A stretch of 64,000 nt of DNA from positions 1-64,000 of the forward strand of contig JAYELL010000013.1 in the NCBI GenBank assembly GCA_034717495.1. The letters run 5' to 3'. Every line of letters starts with the position of its first letter. The first letter of the stretch is position 1. The translations under genes and the position numbers were made by a program. Shown one piece after another: positions 50,009 to 58,578 of the stretch. Origin of the DNA: Chloroflexota bacterium (GTDB taxonomy: Bacteria; Chloroflexota; Anaerolineae; JAAEKA01). Under the pieces are notes generated by a model. That model was not told the origin of the DNA. It did no database searches and saw only the letters and a list, made by a program, of their open reading frames with translations.

Positions 50009-52009
50009 ATGTCTACATCCACCCGTCGCAGTTTGTTGCTTGTTAGCAGCCTGCTGCTCATTTTTAGTATGCTATTGACCGCATGTGCCGTCCCTGCGGC
50101 TCCAGCTCCGGCGCCACCTGCGGAACAACCGGCCGTCGAAGAGCCTGCTGCAGAGAGCATGTACCAGGAAGCGCCAAAGCTGGCCGAGATGGTAGCAGCC
50201 GGCGAACTACCCTCAGTCGATGAACGCCTGCCCGGGGATGTTCTCGTGCAGGACGTCGCCGACGAGATCGGCACCTATGGTGGTACGCTTCGCCGTGCCT
50301 TCCTTGGACCATCCGATCACAACAACTACACCCGCCTGAGCTACGATGCCCTGGCACGCTTCTCACCCGACGGCGGCCAGGTGATCCCTCATGTCGCCAA
50401 GGGCTGGGAGTCCAACGACAACTTCACCGAGTGGACCGTCTCCCTTCGCAAGGGCATGAAATGGTCGGACGGAGAGCCCTTCTCAGCCGACGACATCATG
50501 TTCTGGTACGAGAACATCCTCCAGAACGAGGATCTGATGCCCAATGTGCCGCTCTGGATGCAGAACGCGGATGGCTCGACCGTCAAGGTAGAGAAGTTGG
50601 ACGACAACACCGTTAAGTGGACCTACGCAGAGGCCAACACCGCCTTCCCGCTTAACATCGCCAACATGGATGGCGCCGACAAGTCGATTGCACTCCTGGC
50701 TTACGCGCCTGCCCATTACCTGAAGCAATTCCACCCGGCCTTTGCCGATGAGGCGGAATTGCAGGCCAGGGTCGAGGAGCGTGGATTCGAGACTTGGATT
50801 GAACTGTTCCAGGTCGAAGCCTTGCCGCATGTTAGCGGGAATCGACCCAGCACTGCCGCCTGGGTGCCCGTGGGCGGCTCTACAGTTTCCGACCAGGTTT
50901 TCAGGCTGAAGCGCAATCCCTACTACTTTGCTGTGGATGGCGAGGGCAATCAGTTGCCATACATCGACGAAGTAACCTTCACCTTCTTCGCGGACAAGGA
51001 AGCGCTGAACCTGGCCGCGGTGGGAGGCGAGATCGACTTGCAGGGCCGCCACATCAACATGAGCAGCTATCCCGTGCTCAAGGAAAACGAGGACAAAGGT
51101 AACTATCATGTGGTTACCTGGCCGACCTTTGGCGGCTCCGATGCGGTACTGATGTTCAACCAGACCTACCAGAACGACCCGGCAATCGGCGAGATCCTGC
51201 AGAACCGGGACTTCCGCATCGCTCTCTCCCACGCCATCGACCGTAACGCTATCAAGGAATCGGCTTTCCTTGGTCTTGGTGAGGCCCGCCAGCCCGTACC
51301 CTCGCCCGGTCATCCTTTCTATCCTGGCGATGAGCACGCCTTCAAGTACACCGAACTTGATATGGACACAGCCAATGAGTTGCTGGATGGTATTGGTCTG
51401 ACGGAGCGGGATTCCAATGGCTTCCGGCTGCTTCCCAATGGCGAACCCCTGGACATCGAGATCCAGGTAATCCCTGCCTTTGGCAACTGGGCCGACGTCG
51501 GCCAGATTGTCGTCGACAACTGGGGAAAGGTCGGGGTCAAGGCGCACATCGAGATTCGCGAGCGAGCGCAAGGCTTCCAGATGCGCGACACCAACGACTT
51601 GATGGTCGAGATCTGGAACGAGGACTCAACGCCCTTCCCCTTCAGCGGCCAGCCCAAGATGGATCCCCGCAGTACGGTGGCCCTGACCTTCGCTCCGCTG
51701 GTCCGTAAGTGGTATCAGACCGGTGGCGAAGAGGGTGTGGAACCTACGCCCGAGATCGCCAAGATCGTCGAGATCATCGACGAGGGCAAGATCTCCGGGC
51801 CGGAGCGGCAGGTTGAACTGGCTCAGGAACTGTTCAGACTATGGACGGACAACGTCTGGGAGATCGGCACAGTAGGCCTGACGCCCATGATCCAGGGTGT
51901 GCTGGTTGTCAACGACAACATGCGCAATGTCCCCGACACGGCCGGCAACACCTGGCCGCTGCGCACGCCCGGCAACACCCGTCCGGAGCAGTACTTCTAC
52001 GCCCAGTAA
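50009..52009 (+). CDS. Opp/Dpp-type ABC transporter substrate-binding lipoprotein (family 5)
   Basis: 666 residues. The signal peptide ends in LTAC (Cys26). The SBP family 5 domain includes LSYDALARFSPDGGQVIPHVAKGWESNDNFTEWTVSLRKGMKWSDGEPFSADDIMFWYENIL, RDFRIALSHAIDRNAIKESAF and NELLDGIGLTERDSNGFRLLPNG. Family members bind peptides, nickel or, in many Thermotogae and Chloroflexota, oligosaccharides. Control by LacI and neighbours for sulfate, GlcNAc-6-P and epimerase chemistry favour a glycan ligand here. TGAGGAGGAG precedes the ATG. A 9-bp hairpin lies at 49960-49982, before the gene, and a terminator-like hairpin follows it. Confidence 0.9.
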   Translation: MSTSTRRSLLLVSSLLLIFSMLLTACAVPAAPAPAPPAEQPAVEEPAAESMYQEAPKLAEMVAAGELPSVDERLPGDVLVQDVADEIGTYGGTLRRAFLGPSDHNNYTRLSYDALARFSPDGGQVIPHVAKGWESNDNFTEWTVSLRKGMKWSDGEPFSADDIMFWYENILQNEDLMPNVPLWMQNADGSTVKVEKLDDNTVKWTYAEANTAFPLNIANMDGADKSIALLAYAPAHYLKQFHPAFADEAELQARVEERGFETWIELFQVEALPHVSGNRPSTAAWVPVGGSTVSDQVFRLKRNPYYFAVDGEGNQLPYIDEVTFTFFADKEALNLAAVGGEIDLQGRHINMSSYPVLKENEDKGNYHVVTWPTFGGSDAVLMFNQTYQNDPAIGEILQNRDFRIALSHAIDRNAIKESAFLGLGEARQPVPSPGHPFYPGDEHAFKYTELDMDTANELLDGIGLTERDSNGFRLLPNGEPLDIEIQVIPAFGNWADVGQIVVDNWGKVGVKAHIEIRERAQGFQMRDTNDLMVEIWNEDSTPFPFSGQPKMDPRSTVALTFAPLVRKWYQTGGEEGVEPTPEIAKIVEIIDEGKISGPERQVELAQELFRLWTDNVWEIGTVGLTPMIQGVLVVNDNMRNVPDTAGNTWPLRTPGNTRPEQYFYAQ

Positions 52010-52069
52010 TACTCGCCAAGTGACTGCCATCTTCCGAGGTGATAGCTACTCTTGAAATTTGCTTTCTCT

Positions 52070-52115
52070 CCACGTGTGCAGAAAGCCCCGATTTCTGCAC
52101 ACGTGGTCCCTTTTT
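52070..52115 (+). terminator. Hairpin with T-run between binding protein and permease
   Basis: Arms CCACGTGTGCAGAAA (52070-52084) and its exact complement (52092-52106) with a 7-nt loop, followed by TCCCTTTTT. This is a good intrinsic terminator, only 11 bp before the permease start, so permease expression depends on read-through. Confidence 0.87.
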
Positions 52116-52126
52116 GAGGTGAGCAT

Positions 52127-53110
52127 ATGCTCCAGTACATCGCAAAGCGACTGTTGCTCCTGCCGGTACTGCTCTTCATCTTCTCAGTGTTTGCCTTTAT
52201 TATCATCCAGGCTCCGCCGGGCGATTTTGTGACCGGCTATATTGCAGAACTGGCAGCCTCCGGTTCAGCCGTTGAGCAGGAGCAAATCGATGCATTGCGG
52301 GAGCTGTATGGTCTGAATCAACCGGCCTATGTTCAGTACTACAAGTGGATGGGGCGCATCCTGTCGGGCGATTTAGGTGTCTCACTGGACTGGCAGAAAC
52401 CGATCTCTGAGTTGATCGGTGAGCGTCTGACCCTGACCGTGTTGCTCGGTCTGTTCACTTTTGCCTTTACCTGGGCCCTGGCCATCCCCATCGGCATTCT
52501 ATCCGCCACGCGCCAGTATTCATTCTTTGATTATTTTTTTACCGTCTTTAACTATTTCGGCGTAGCGACCCCCACTTTTATGACCGCCCTGGTGCTCATG
52601 TGGCTGGCCTTCTCCTGGTTTGGCGTCAGCGTCACCGGCCTGTTCTCGGCAGAGTACGTCGACGCGCCCTGGACCACCGCACGCGTGTGGGATATGCTTA
52701 AGCACATGTGGCTGCCCATGGTCATCCTGGGCCTGGACGGCACGGCACGGCTGGCTCGTATCATGCGAGCCAATCTGTTGGACGAACTCAACAAGCCCTA
52801 CATGGAAATGGCTCGAGCCAAAGGGATGTCCGAATGGCGGCTGGTGATGAAATACCCGGTGCGCCTGGCCCTTAACCCATTGATCAGCACCATTGGCTGG
52901 TATCTGCCCCTTATTTTCTCCGGCAGCGTGATTGTAGCCACGGTGTTGAATCTTCCCACTATCGGGCCCCTATTGCTGAGATCCCTGACCAACCAGGATA
53001 TGTTCCTGGCCGGCACTATTGTCCTGATCTACTGTTCTCTGGCCATCATCGGTACTCTCATTTCTGACATCCTGTTGGCCTGGCTTGATCCACGCATTCG
53101 TATGGAATAG
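52127..53110 (+). CDS. Opp/Dpp-type ABC transporter permease (DppB-like)
   Basis: 327 residues with six membrane helices. Conserved features are the N-terminal YIAKRLLLLPVLLFIFSVFAFIIIQAPPGDF, GDLGVSLDWQKPISELIGERLTLTVLLG and the coupling region YMEMARAKGMSEWRLVMKYPVRLALNPLIS. TGAGGTGAG precedes the ATG. It makes half of the channel, with the DppC-like subunit encoded next. It lies behind the terminator-like hairpin, which should lower its level relative to the binding protein. Confidence 0.92.
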   Translation: MLQYIAKRLLLLPVLLFIFSVFAFIIIQAPPGDFVTGYIAELAASGSAVEQEQIDALRELYGLNQPAYVQYYKWMGRILSGDLGVSLDWQKPISELIGERLTLTVLLGLFTFAFTWALAIPIGILSATRQYSFFDYFFTVFNYFGVATPTFMTALVLMWLAFSWFGVSVTGLFSAEYVDAPWTTARVWDMLKHMWLPMVILGLDGTARLARIMRANLLDELNKPYMEMARAKGMSEWRLVMKYPVRLALNPLISTIGWYLPLIFSGSVIVATVLNLPTIGPLLLRSLTNQDMFLAGTIVLIYCSLAIIGTLISDILLAWLDPRIRME

Positions 53111-53156
53111 CCTGCCCAGGTGAAATCGTGTTGACGCAAAACCTTCTTTGAGATCT

Positions 53157-54353
53157 ATGCCAACAAGTTCAGATCCTCAGCCCACTACCTCTTTGGGCGA
53201 CGATGTAATTCCAGAACCGATCGGTGAGCCGCCTGCTGATGTCTTGCCCAATCTGGCAGACGAACCCGATTCTGTTTACGTTGCAGCCAACTGGCAGTTG
53301 GTCTGGTGGCGGTTCAAGAAACACAAGTTGGCTATGGTGAGCGGCGTGATTGTCATTCTGATCGCCATTGTAGCCATTATGCCGGGTTTCTTCAGCACCC
53401 AGGATCCTCACGAGCCTGATGCCACTCAGTTATTCATTCCTCCCCAACGCCTGCGTTTTTTTGATGATGGCAGGCTTCAGCTCTACGTCTATGATGTTGT
53501 TGGCAAACGGAATCCCGAGACATTGCGCATGGAATGGCAGACCGATTACGAAAACAAGGTCTATTTGCAATTCTTCGCCACAGGTTTTTCCCATGAGATT
53601 CTTGGCCTGATCGAGAGCGACCTTCATTTCATAGGCCCAGCTGACCCGGAGGCCGAGGAAAGCTTTCACCTGTTGGGAACCGATCGATTGGGCCGGGATC
53701 AGTGGTCGCGTTTGATGTTTGGTACCCGCACATCGCTCTCCATCGGACTGATCGCGGTCGCAATCAGTACGGTCCTGGGTATTGTTTTGGGCGGCATATC
53801 AGGCTATTTTGGTGGCACTGTCGACATGATTATCCAGCGCTTGATCGAGATATTGCAGTCCCTGCCGGCGATTCCAATCTGGCTGGCGCTCTCTGCAGCT
53901 CTACCGCGCACCTGGTCTGTGGAGCGGACTTATTTCGCTATCACTATCATTCTGGCCCTGCTGGGCTGGACAACCCTGGCCCGTGAGATCCGTGGGCGAT
54001 TCCTCTCCTTGCGCGAGGAGGATTTTGTAGTCGCGGCCAAGTTGTCCGGATCGTCGGAGGCGCGTGTGGTATTTCGCCACATGATGCCGACCATGTACAG
54101 CCATATCATTGCGGCTGTCACATTGGCCATCCCGGTGATGATCATCAGCGAAACCTTCCTGAGTTTCCTGGGATTGGGATTGCGACCGCCGGCTATCAGC
54201 TGGGGTGTGTTGCTTCAGGAGGCCCAGAACCTTCAATCGATCGCCCTGGCACCGTGGCTTTTATTGCCTGGTTTGGCCGTGATTATCACTGTGCTCACCC
54301 TGAATATCATGGGAGACGGCCTACGGGATGCTTCAGATCCCTATAGTCATTAG
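53157..54353 (+). CDS. Opp/Dpp-type ABC transporter permease (DppC-like)
   Basis: 398 residues. A hydrophilic N-terminal stretch (about 50 residues) precedes the first helix. An insert of about 80 residues between helices 1 and 2 (residues 85-165, FIPPQRLRFFDDGRLQLYVYDV) is longer than in E. coli DppC and faces outward. The core has GTDRLGRDQWSRLMFGTRTSLSIGLIAVAIS and the coupling motif LREEDFVVAAKLSGSSEARVVFRHMMPT. The ATG at 53157 is used; a TTG at 53148 is in frame. No clear ribosome site. It pairs with the preceding permease. Confidence 0.9.
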   Translation: MPTSSDPQPTTSLGDDVIPEPIGEPPADVLPNLADEPDSVYVAANWQLVWWRFKKHKLAMVSGVIVILIAIVAIMPGFFSTQDPHEPDATQLFIPPQRLRFFDDGRLQLYVYDVVGKRNPETLRMEWQTDYENKVYLQFFATGFSHEILGLIESDLHFIGPADPEAEESFHLLGTDRLGRDQWSRLMFGTRTSLSIGLIAVAISTVLGIVLGGISGYFGGTVDMIIQRLIEILQSLPAIPIWLALSAALPRTWSVERTYFAITIILALLGWTTLAREIRGRFLSLREEDFVVAAKLSGSSEARVVFRHMMPTMYSHIIAAVTLAIPVMIISETFLSFLGLGLRPPAISWGVLLQEAQNLQSIALAPWLLLPGLAVIITVLTLNIMGDGLRDASDPYSH

Positions 54354-54354
54354 A

Positions 54355-54430
54355 CAGTGGATGGCGTTCAGTGGTGAGCTGGATCAACCATCCACTGACC
54401 ACTACTCACTACCCACTGACCCTTACCTAC
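54355..54430. repeat. Low-complexity repeat with hairpin (CAGTGG / CCACTG words)
   Basis: CAGTGGATGG (54355-54364) and CCATCCACTG (54388-54397) form a perfect 10-bp stem. The interval and the following 30 bp repeat the words CAGTGGT, CCACTGACC, ACTACTCACT and ACCCACTGACC. It fills the 90-bp gap between permease and ATPase genes. Confidence 0.7.
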
Positions 54431-54443
54431 TGATTAACTACTC

Positions 54444-55493
54444 ATGGACAACGAAAAAGAACCGCTTCTCTCGGTCCGCAATCTAAAAACCTACTTCATG
54501 ATGGATGAAGGCACGGCCAAGGCTGTGGACGGCGTCAGTTTCGACGTCTACCGCGGCCAGGTGGTGGGCATCGTGGGCGAAAGTGGATGCGGTAAGAGCG
54601 TCACTATCAAATCGGTGCTTCGTATCGTGCAAAAACCGGGCGAGATCGTTGACGGCGAGATATTGTTCCGCCATCAGGAGTCGGACGGACATGGCGGATT
54701 CTTCTCCCAGACCGAGATCGTAGACATGGCGCAGATGGATCCGCAAGGCAAGGAGATACGTTCCATCCGGGGCGGAGAGATCGCGTTGATACCACAAGAG
54801 CCCATGGCTGCGTTCAGCCCGGTGCATACGATCGGTAACCAGATCGTGGAAGCTATCCGTTTGCACATGGATGTCAATGAGAAGGAAGCGGAACGTATCG
54901 CCGTCGAGCGTCTGCGAGAGGTCGGCGTTCCTGCCCCGGAGCAACGGCTCGAATCCTATTCCTGGGAGTTGAGCGGTGGGCTGCGCCAACGCGCCATGAT
55001 AGCGATGGCCTTGTCCTGCAATCCCAAGTTGCTGATTGCGGATGAGCCCACTACCGCCATTGACGTGACTACCCAGGCCCAGGTTCTGAAACTGCTTCGC
55101 GGACTGCAGCAAGAACATGATATGTCCATAATCTTCATCACCCACGACCTGGGTGTCATTGCCCAGATTGCTGATTTCGTGGTAGTGATGTACCTGGGGC
55201 GGGTTGTCGAAACGGGGCCGGTGGATGATATTTTTCACAACCCGCAGCATCCATATACCAGGGCATTGCTTGAGTCGATTCCTACCGTTCATTCCGAATC
55301 AAAAGAGTTCTTGCCGACGATCGAAGGGTCGATTCCCCACCCGTTCCAGAGGCCGGATGGCTGCCCCTTCTATCCTCGTTGCACCTCATTTATGCCGGGC
55401 ACCTGTGATAAGGGGACGCCCAGACTTTTGCCCGTCAACCAGAGTCAATCGGCCAGTTGCTTCCTCTACCACGAACTGTCGGAGCAAGTGTAG
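54444..55493 (+). CDS. Opp/Dpp-type ABC transporter ATPase (DppD-like)
   Basis: 349 residues: Walker [10 protein letters not shown], signature LSGGLRQR, Walker [17 protein letters not shown] and switch IFITHDLG. The C-terminal oligopeptide-transporter domain has the four-Cys cluster [15 protein letters not shown]...C. The segment [33 protein letters not shown] between Walker A and the Q-loop is longer than usual. It works with the DppF-like ATPase encoded next to energise import. No strong ribosome site precedes the ATG at 54444. Confidence 0.92.
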   Translation: MDNEKEPLLSVRNLKTYFMMDEGTAKAVDGVSFDVYRGQVVGIVGESGCGKSVTIKSVLRIVQKPGEIVDGEILFRHQESDGHGGFFSQTEIVDMAQMDPQGKEIRSIRGGEIALIPQEPMAAFSPVHTIGNQIVEAIRLHMDVNEKEAERIAVERLREVGVPAPEQRLESYSWELSGGLRQRAMIAMALSCNPKLLIADEPTTAIDVTTQAQVLKLLRGLQQEHDMSIIFITHDLGVIAQIADFVVVMYLGRVVETGPVDDIFHNPQHPYTRALLESIPTVHSESKEFLPTIEGSIPHPFQRPDGCPFYPRCTSFMPGTCDKGTPRLLPVNQSQSASCFLYHELSEQV

Positions 55494-55650
55494 GAATTGG
55501 GCCAGGCCGATCGGGCCTGCCAGAAGGTTGATCTCCGAGAATGGTTGATTTTTGGCCGACAAACTCAGGGTACGTAAAAAAGCTGTGCTACCTGGTTAAG
55601 ACCACGTATGACAAGCCATACTCGATCAATTGATTATCTGCTGAAGAGAC

Positions 55651-56700
55651 ATGTCAATTAACAATCCCAGTGAAAAAAAGCCGGTACTTCTGGAAGCCAA
55701 GGGCCTCAAGAAGTACTTTCCTATCAAGAAGGGTTTCTTCAAACGGCTCGTGGGCTACGTGCGGGCGGTTGACGACATAGACTTTTTCATCAACGAAGGT
55801 GAAACCCTGGGCCTGGTAGGTGAGAGCGGCTGCGGCAAGACCACGACGGCGCGGTGCATTCTGCGCGCCATCGAACCTACCGAAGGACAGTTGCTCTTTC
55901 GCACTGCATCAGGGGATGTAGTGGACATCGCCGTACTGCCTGAAAAAGAGATGAGAGTGTTGCGGGCCGAGATGCAGATGATCTTTCAGGACCCCTATGC
56001 ATCGTTGAATCCCCGCATGAATCTCTTTGATATCGTCGGCGAGCCGCTTTTTGTTATCGACGGTATGACCGATCGCGAGGAGCGCACAGCACGGGTGGCA
56101 GAGTTGCTCCAACTGGTGGGGCTGCGGCCTGAGTATATGCAACGCTTTCCTCACGCCTTCAGTGGCGGTCAGAGACAGCGTATTGTCATTGCCCGCGCGC
56201 TGGCCTTGAACCCCCGCCTGGTGGTGGCCGATGAGCCTGTCTCGGCTCTGGATGTCTCGGTACAAGCGCAGGTGTTGAACCTGATGCTCGATCTACAACG
56301 GAAACTCAACCTGACCTACCTGTTTGTTGCCCATGATCTTAGCGTAGTCAAGCACATCAGCGACCGGGTCGCAGTCATGTATGTAGGCAAGATCGTCGAG
56401 ATCGCGCCAACTATCAGCCTGTTTTACTTTCCGAAGCATCCTTACACGGCCGCATTGATGGCGGCAGTGCCTGTAGCTGACCCTCGCATCCGCTCAGCCA
56501 TGACTCCTCTGGAGGGAGATGTGCCCAGTCCGGCCAACCCACCGTCGGGTTGTTATTTCCATCCCCGTTGTTCCTACGCGATCGATATCTGCTCCACCGA
56601 AGCTCCGGTCCTGGAGGAGATTATGCCTGACCACTATGTCAGTTGCCACCGGGCTGCCGAGTTGGACCTCGCTGGTGTCGATGAACTACCCAGCGCCTGA
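55651..56700 (+). CDS. Opp/Dpp-type ABC transporter ATPase (DppF-like)
   Basis: 349 residues: Walker [11 protein letters not shown]-loop [14 protein letters not shown], signature FSGGQRQRI, Walker [17 protein letters not shown], switch [14 protein letters not shown]. The C-terminal Cys cluster is [14 protein letters not shown]...C. An N-terminal insertion around [26 protein letters not shown] is standard for the DppF subtype. It follows the DppD-like gene after a 157-bp gap that holds a small CAGGCC/GGCCTG hairpin near 55508. It completes the transporter set. Confidence 0.92.
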   Translation: MSINNPSEKKPVLLEAKGLKKYFPIKKGFFKRLVGYVRAVDDIDFFINEGETLGLVGESGCGKTTTARCILRAIEPTEGQLLFRTASGDVVDIAVLPEKEMRVLRAEMQMIFQDPYASLNPRMNLFDIVGEPLFVIDGMTDREERTARVAELLQLVGLRPEYMQRFPHAFSGGQRQRIVIARALALNPRLVVADEPVSALDVSVQAQVLNLMLDLQRKLNLTYLFVAHDLSVVKHISDRVAVMYVGKIVEIAPTISLFYFPKHPYTAALMAAVPVADPRIRSAMTPLEGDVPSPANPPSGCYFHPRCSYAIDICSTEAPVLEEIMPDHYVSCHRAAELDLAGVDELPSA

Positions 56701-56748
56701 TCCAGTTTCACAACGAAAACCCTGCAAGCAGAATTTCGAGAGGACACC

Positions 56749-57915
56749 ATGAACGGACGAGAGCGAATCCTGGCAGCATTTCACGGCAGACAACCCGATT
56801 TTGTTCCCTTCGCACCCAATATCTATCAGTGGTTTTTTGTGAACCACCGGCAAGGTACACTGCCTGTTGAAGTGGCTGATGCCATGCATCCATTCGATGT
56901 GTTGCGCCAATTAGGTGCGGATATTCTGGCGCGATGGGACGCACAGGGGTTGACGAGAGCAGTTTACTCGGATGGTGAATTCACAGAGGAATGGTCAGGT
57001 GAGACCGAATGGAACCAGCCGATGGTGACCGCGTTCAATACATACCCTCCCCGCTGCACAGAATGCCGTCGCACCTTCAGGTCACCTCATGGCACGTTGA
57101 CCAACAGATGGTTCTTTAGCGATCAGGCCGTCGCCGACTTCGAGACCGATCATTGGTGGACCAGCTGGGATCAGTACGAGGCTATCCGTTTCATGTTGGA
57201 GGCCAGGGACTATGTTTTCGACGCCGACAAGTTCGATATATTGGTGGAACAGGTGGCTGATGACGGTGTTTTCATGGTAAATCTCACCGAGGTGCCGCTG
57301 AAGACATTGCACTGGCTGGCAGGCGCTCAGAATGCCACCTATTTTCTGATAGACCATCCGGCAGAGATGCAAGTGCTTGCCCAAATCCAAAAAGAGAAAG
57401 TCCTGGATTTGCTGGAGCGTATCGTCGATCATCCAAGTGCAGAGATCTTCATAACCCACGACAACCTGGACACGGCCTTCTTCCCACCCTATTTCTACAA
57501 GACATATTGCCAGGACTTTTTTACTGAGGTGGCCGAGATCGTCCATAGTCGAGGAAAGATTTTTGTCTCTCATGCTTGTGGACGCTCGCGGAAGCTATTG
57601 CCGCTGGTGGGACAGTCCAGGATCGACTGCCTGGAAGGCATCACACCGCCGCCTGCTGGTGACGTGCAATTGGGCGAGGTGCGCGAGATGGTGGGCTACG
57701 ACAACTTCACTGTCAACGGCGGCATGGATGCCGCGCGGCAGGAAATTGGGCAGGACGCGGAGGAACAGCTCCACGCCTATACTAGCGATCTGTTTGAGTC
57801 GATGGGCGACAAGCGGCATTTCATCTATGCATCAAGTTGCAACACCTCACCACTGACACCCTGGCGAAATCTGATGTTTCTCCGCGACGCGGCAAGAGCG
57901 TACGGTCAACTCTAA
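56749..57915 (+). CDS. URO-D family protein, methyltransferase-like (copy 3)
   Basis: 388 residues of the uroporphyrinogen decarboxylase superfamily. It starts MNGRERILAAFHGRQPDFVPF, then EIFITHDNLDTAFFPPYFYKTYCQDFFTEVAEIVHSRGKIFVSHACGRSRKLLPLVGQSRIDCLEGITPPPAGDVQL and TVNGGMDAARQEIGQDAEEQLHAYTSDLFESMGDKRHFIYASSCNTSPLTPW. The HACG motif matches the His/Cys zinc site of MtaA-type enzymes. It lies 48 bp after the DppF-like gene on the same strand and is probably in the transporter operon. No corrinoid-binding protein is near. The reaction is unknown; transfer of a methyl group from an imported compound is possible (inference). Confidence 0.8.
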   Translation: MNGRERILAAFHGRQPDFVPFAPNIYQWFFVNHRQGTLPVEVADAMHPFDVLRQLGADILARWDAQGLTRAVYSDGEFTEEWSGETEWNQPMVTAFNTYPPRCTECRRTFRSPHGTLTNRWFFSDQAVADFETDHWWTSWDQYEAIRFMLEARDYVFDADKFDILVEQVADDGVFMVNLTEVPLKTLHWLAGAQNATYFLIDHPAEMQVLAQIQKEKVLDLLERIVDHPSAEIFITHDNLDTAFFPPYFYKTYCQDFFTEVAEIVHSRGKIFVSHACGRSRKLLPLVGQSRIDCLEGITPPPAGDVQLGEVREMVGYDNFTVNGGMDAARQEIGQDAEEQLHAYTSDLFESMGDKRHFIYASSCNTSPLTPWRNLMFLRDAARAYGQL

Positions 57916-57992
57916 CAGAGGTTGCGACATTCACGCGCTGTGCAGCCAGAAAAACCATGCGTGGTACACGAAGAATCAGAAGGAGAACCATA

Positions 57993-58346
57993 ATGGCCAA
58001 GAACTATCCGGAAATATTTGAACACCTGCAGAAGAATATGGGCAAGTTCAGCGAGGACCTGGCGGGGCCTATGCGCGGCTTTGGCGTTCTACACAGAAAC
58101 GCCGTGGCTGATGGCGCGCTAAGCACCAAAACCAAGGAGTTGATCGCCCTCAGTATTGCCATCTCGGTGCGCTGTGATGGCTGTATTTCCTTTCACGTAC
58201 ACGGTGCCCTTGAAGCGGGTGCAACCAGAGAAGAGATCCTGGAGACCATCGGCGTAGCCATTATGATGGGCGGTGGACCGGCCGTGATGTATGGTGTTGA
58301 CGCCATGGAGGCAGTGGATCAATTCCTGGCGGCCGACGCTTTGTAG
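57993..58346 (+). CDS. AhpD-like / carboxymuconolactone decarboxylase family protein
   Basis: 117 residues. The conserved core is FGVLHRNAVADGALSTKTKELIALSIAISVRCDGCISFHVHGALEAGATREEILETIGVAIMMGGGPAVMY, with the CxxC pair of RCDGC and the nearby His typical of AhpD-like peroxidase or disulfide reductase members. The ATG at 57993 follows AAGGAGAA. Many CMD-family proteins of this size are of unknown role. It stands between a URO-D gene and a truncated cupin gene in a run of same-strand genes. Family placement is sure, function is not. Confidence 0.88.
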   Translation: MAKNYPEIFEHLQKNMGKFSEDLAGPMRGFGVLHRNAVADGALSTKTKELIALSIAISVRCDGCISFHVHGALEAGATREEILETIGVAIMMGGGPAVMYGVDAMEAVDQFLAADAL

Positions 58347-58384
58347 TTATCTCGATACCTTCCTAACCACAGGGACAACGTGAC

Positions 58385-58570
58385 ATGAAATACGTCTTTG
58401 AAACCGAGAAACCACGCCGTTACCGCTTTCCGACCCATACCAACTATCTTGTGATGGATCGTTCCGAGGCTACCACCAGCGAGGTCTTCATCGTGGAGAT
58501 CGCACCGGGCGAGGCGCCGCCACTGCACCAGCACGATGACATGGAGCAGGTTTTCTACGTGACCGGATAG
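58385..58570 (+). pseudogene. Truncated cupin-domain protein
   Basis: 61 residues that read as the N-terminal half of a cupin: NYLVMDRSEATTSEVFIVEIAPGEAPPLHQHDDMEQVFYVTG, where HQHDDMEQ supplies the His, His and Glu of cupin motif 1. The usual continuation (a Gly-rich turn, then motif 2 with PxxxxH) is absent: the frame stops directly after VTG, and the next gene begins 9 bp further. A deletion of the 3' half is likely. A functional half-cupin that dimerises is less likely. Confidence 0.7.
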
Positions 58571-58578
58571 GATCGCAC

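Noticed and set aside
52070-52106. A third copy of operator A, because the hairpin arms contain CACGTGTGC and GCACACGTG
   Set aside because: The match covers only half of the operator, the arms are separated by a loop with T-run behind, and there is no promoter; a terminator explains it fully.
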